Assembly (NCBI GenBank): GCA_029861085.1
Contig: JAOUAE010000004.1
Location: 1-23,242 of the forward strand
Direction: 5' to 3'
Source: Candidatus Nitrosopumilus sp.
GTDB lineage: Archaea > Thermoproteota > Nitrososphaeria > Nitrososphaerales > Nitrosopumilaceae
DNA length: 23,242 nt
Under the pieces are notes generated by a model. The model saw only the letters and a program-made list of their open reading frames with translations, ran no database searches and was not told where the DNA came from. How positions within the stretch are numbered: the first letter of the stretch is position 1; each line of letters begins with the position of its first letter. This document shows, one piece after another, positions 21,301 to 23,242 of this stretch. A program made the position numbers and the translations under genes.

Positions 21301-21648
21301 ATGAAAGAAAAATATTCAAACCAAAAGAAATTACTGCTAACAGAACTTGAGAGATTACAAAGAATATCAGGTCACATGCACAACTTTGATGTGGTATGGT
21401 TTCCACAAAACAATTCAGAAATAGAAGGAAAAGTAGAGGGAAACACCATCACAATATATTCTCAAAACATTACAGATGCAATTGATACATTGCAACATGA
21501 ATTCGTTGATTATATCATTAGTCAAGTAATCAAACCCTACATCACTCTAGTCAACTCATTGATGGGAATAATAACAAAAGAAGCATACGAAACAAAAGAA
21601 AAATCTGTTGAGGCATTGTTAAATTTGATCAATAGTTCTAAAAAATAA
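21301..21648 (+). CDS. Metallopeptidase-like protein with HExxD in place of HExxH
   Basis: The 115-aa protein keeps the layout of a small archaeal family: a strand region (DVVWFPQNNSEIEGKVEGNT), then ITIYSQN, then helix TLQHEFVDYIISQVIKPYI, ending KEKSVEALLNLI. HEFVD aligns with a zinc-peptidase HExxH helix, but the second His is Asp, so it is probably degenerate or uses a different metal site. The ATG at 21301 suits the TATA box; an upstream ATG at 21223 would put the promoter inside the gene. Its stop is 1 nt from the integrase stop. Confidence 0.65.
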   Translation: MKEKYSNQKKLLLTELERLQRISGHMHNFDVVWFPQNNSEIEGKVEGNTITIYSQNITDAIDTLQHEFVDYIISQVIKPYITLVNSLMGIITKEAYETKEKSVEALLNLINSSKK

Positions 21649-21649
21649 T

Positions 21650-23059
21650 TTATTTTCTTCTTCTAATAATAATGCGATTCTCTGTTAGTTCCTTTATTGG
21701 CTCCCATCCTTGACAGATGTGATGTAATAGCTGCTCATCGTTTGTTATTATCTTTCCATCGTATCCTTGCTGTTGTTGTTTTTCTTGAGATTCAGATATT
21801 GCTTTCATTATTTCTTGTCTTATTGCGTTTGTTTGCTGTTCTATATCTGGTAATATTTTGTCGTTTGTATTTTTTGCATTGACCATTCTCTGTTTTTCTA
21901 TTTTTATTTTTACAGGATCAATCCCATATAGCTTTGCCTGCTCACGCCACATGTCAAGTAGCATCTCCTTTTTGTTCTGAGTAGAGTTGTTGCTATCACC
22001 GTTTATGGTACACAAAAATTCCTGGCTCACAGAATATGCCCTTCTCATGTCTGCAATCATCTCATCAGTTAGTCTTCCTTTATTTGTGGTGTATCTAGCT
22101 TCAATGTCTCCCTTGTGACCCATAAAGAACTGTCTATATGCATGAGTCATCCTTCCGTGGCTTTCTGCAAGCAGTAATTGCGTGTCAAAATATGCTCGCA
22201 AAACGTATGGTCTTACCTTGACTATACTCCATATGGATTTTCTAATGTCAGATGTAATTCGTGGAGTTGTGATTAATCTGGATTGTTTTTGAATTTTGTT
22301 GTATCTTCTTCTAGAATAATATCCTTGCTCCAAGGATATGACCGGCGAATCTAAGGCAAGTTTTTCTCCAGTTGAAATCCTTTTTCTCAGATAACCCAGA
22401 ACATATTCACAGCCTTCAGAGGGCAAGAACGTAAAGTACTTGTTTCTTGTCTTGCTAAGTGAGGCCCTTACTATTATCATTGCAGGAACATGTGCAAAAC
22501 TAACTGATTTGCCATCCTGTTCAATCACTAAATCAGGCAGGTCAGCTAGCTTGAGACCATCTGTTCCATCATAATTTCCCATCACTTGCGGCCTGATACC
22601 AGAAAAAGCCATCAAACTGATACTAGAACGAGTTCTGGGATTGGACACATTTAAAATTGATTGCAGCTGTGTCTTGGTTGGCACTTGTTCGTCTTGTATG
22701 TTTACTGGGATTCCTGCATTTGCAATCTTTATCTTTCTTTTCAGTTCGATATAGTTGAAGACAAGCCATGACTTTATTGACTTTAGTATTCCCTCGATAT
22801 AGTTTGGCGCATAGTTTTGCGATTCCAACCAGGATACGTGATCAAGTAACATGTCCTCTATCCTTATGACGTCTTTTTTTCCAATCTTTACAAGCTTGAC
22901 AGGTGTGGTGTCTGTTCTATAACAGAATAGATTTAATCTACGTAGTCTGATGTCTGCATTTAGCTTGCTTCCCCTGCTTGTGTTATCATACCAGCGTCTA
23001 ACATTTTCATCATTTAGAAGATCTTTTGTTGCAGGTTTTTTCTTCTTTTTATTAGACAT
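21650..23059 (-). CDS. int: Tyrosine recombinase (archaeal integrase)
   Basis: The 469-aa site-specific recombinase has a Lys-rich N terminus, a SAM-like core-binding domain (about 15-120) and a catalytic domain. Catalytic residues visible: R156 (SGIRPQ), K207 (KTRNKYF), R288 (PYVLRAYFDT, where many relatives have HxxR), H315 (MGHKGD) and nucleophile Y323 (EARYTT). A C-terminal extension of about 130 residues follows. The ATG at 23059 has GGAGA 6 nt upstream, so it is preferred to 23080. The gene begins 63 nt from the tRNA-Arg 3' end, on the same strand, the usual place for an integrase. The coding frame is not split by the att site, so it stays intact when integrated. Confidence 0.95.
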   Translation of the reverse strand: MSNKKKKKPATKDLLNDENVRRWYDNTSRGSKLNADIRLRRLNLFCYRTDTTPVKLVKIGKKDVIRIEDMLLDHVSWLESQNYAPNYIEGILKSIKSWLVFNYIELKRKIKIANAGIPVNIQDEQVPTKTQLQSILNVSNPRTRSSISLMAFSGIRPQVMGNYDGTDGLKLADLPDLVIEQDGKSVSFAHVPAMIIVRASLSKTRNKYFTFLPSEGCEYVLGYLRKRISTGEKLALDSPVISLEQGYYSRRRYNKIQKQSRLITTPRITSDIRKSIWSIVKVRPYVLRAYFDTQLLLAESHGRMTHAYRQFFMGHKGDIEARYTTNKGRLTDEMIADMRRAYSVSQEFLCTINGDSNNSTQNKKEMLLDMWREQAKLYGIDPVKIKIEKQRMVNAKNTNDKILPDIEQQTNAIRQEIMKAISESQEKQQQQGYDGKIITNDEQLLHHICQGWEPIKELTENRIIIRRRK

Positions 23060-23099
23060 TATTTTTCTCCATAATGTCATATTTCATTTGCTTAAAAGC

Positions 23100-23119
23100 A
23101 GGTCTCGAATCCTGGAGAA
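23100..23119 (-). repeat. Right terminal inverted repeat of the element
   Basis: On the minus strand this reads TTCTCCAGGATTCGAGACCT, 18/20 identical to 127-146. It lies 2 nt from the tRNA end, inside the element, and 41 nt before the integrase start. Its TTCGAGA resembles a tRNA T-loop, but no complete tRNA is formed. Confidence 0.6.
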
Positions 23120-23121
23120 TA

Positions 23122-23133
23122 TGGGCCCAAAGG
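23122..23133 (-). repeat. Proximal attachment site inside tRNA-Arg
   Basis: CCTTTGGGCCCA on the minus strand covers part of the T stem, the 3' acceptor strand and the discriminator base of the tRNA. It is identical to 107-118. The tRNA remains complete, as expected when an element brings a copy of the tRNA 3' end. Confidence 0.6.
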
Positions 23134-23196
23134 GCTTCGATCCCTTGACTTTTGGATTAGAAGTCCAACACGCTATCCATGCTGCGCCATAGGCCC
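23122..23196 (-). tRNA. trnR-UCU: tRNA-Arg (anticodon UCU)
   Basis: The 75-nt cloverleaf folds fully. The acceptor is GGGCCTA / TGGGCCC with one G.T pair. The D stem is GCGC / GCGT, with GG in the D loop. The anticodon arm is TTGGA-CTTCTAA-TCCAA, anticodon TCT reading AGA. The variable loop has 5 nt and the T stem is AAGGG / CCCTT. The discriminator is A, CCA is not encoded and there is no intron. The T loop is ATCGAAG instead of the usual TTCRANT. It is the likely integration target. Confidence 0.93.
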
Positions 23197-23242
23197 AAAA
23201 ACCTAGCAATTAATTACCATTTTAAGGGTTTACAGCCATTTT

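Noticed and set aside
23099..23115. Second tRNA fragment (TTCGAGA T-arm look) beside tRNA-Arg
   Set aside because: The stem has only four pairs with an 8-base loop and no acceptor or anticodon arm follows; the match to 127-146 shows it is part of an inverted repeat.

Overview
The window looks like about 23 kb of Nitrososphaerota (Thaumarchaeota, ammonia-oxidising archaea) DNA. The evidence is a low G+C content, a complete TATA-binding protein, many genes whose ATG lies about 25 nt downstream of a TATA-like box (leaderless promoters), an F420-type flavin oxidoreductase, a thaumarchaeal-style cupredoxin and an archaeal tRNA gene. The taxon is inferred from these features, not from a database match.

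Most of the window reads as one integrated mobile element. At the right end a tRNA-Arg(UCU) gene (23122-23196, minus) is followed by a tyrosine recombinase on the same strand. The last 12 nt of the tRNA recur as an exact direct repeat at 107-118, as expected for attachment sites flanking a 23.0 kb insertion. Just inside both ends is a 20-nt sequence in inverted orientation with 18/20 identity (127-146 and 23100-23119).

Layout: 107-880 holds the left end and a structured-RNA plus 25-aa microprotein cassette. 924-1055 holds helically phased TATCAATTCGG repeats. 1240-2604 holds small zinc proteins and an Hsp20 operon. 2765-7643 is a five-gene secreted protein/MoxR/DUF58/VWA/BatD-like operon. 7739-10065 holds a HicA-like protein, a second Hsp20, TBP, a tiny zinc protein and an F420/FMN-type oxidoreductase. 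10066-13000 is gene-poor, with small orphans, remnants and a HEPN-like protein. 13020-16645 holds small zinc-finger genes, a universal stress protein operon, a third Hsp20, a cupredoxin and a broken CDF metal transporter. 16709-17820 holds a Lys-rich protein and a ParB-like protein. 17952-18357 is the second, inverted copy of the RNA/microprotein cassette. 18617-23059 is the mobility module: a Topo VI A-like Toprim protein, a membrane/coiled-coil/winged-helix/nuclease-like protein, a degenerate metallopeptidase-like protein and the integrase.

The cargo is weighted to protein quality control (three Hsp20s, MoxR-type ATPase operon), stress and metal handling (USP, cupredoxin, CDF remnant), at least eight very small Cys/His-rich proteins, and transcription (TBP). 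Three families occur as pairs in opposite orientation (RNA/microprotein, C2H2-like protein, Hsp20). The most novel candidate is the duplicated cassette: about 220 nt of conserved sequence ending in a hairpin with one compensatory base-pair change, followed about 100 nt later by a separately promoted 24-25 aa protein ending in the same 9 residues (GLSWIFYED).
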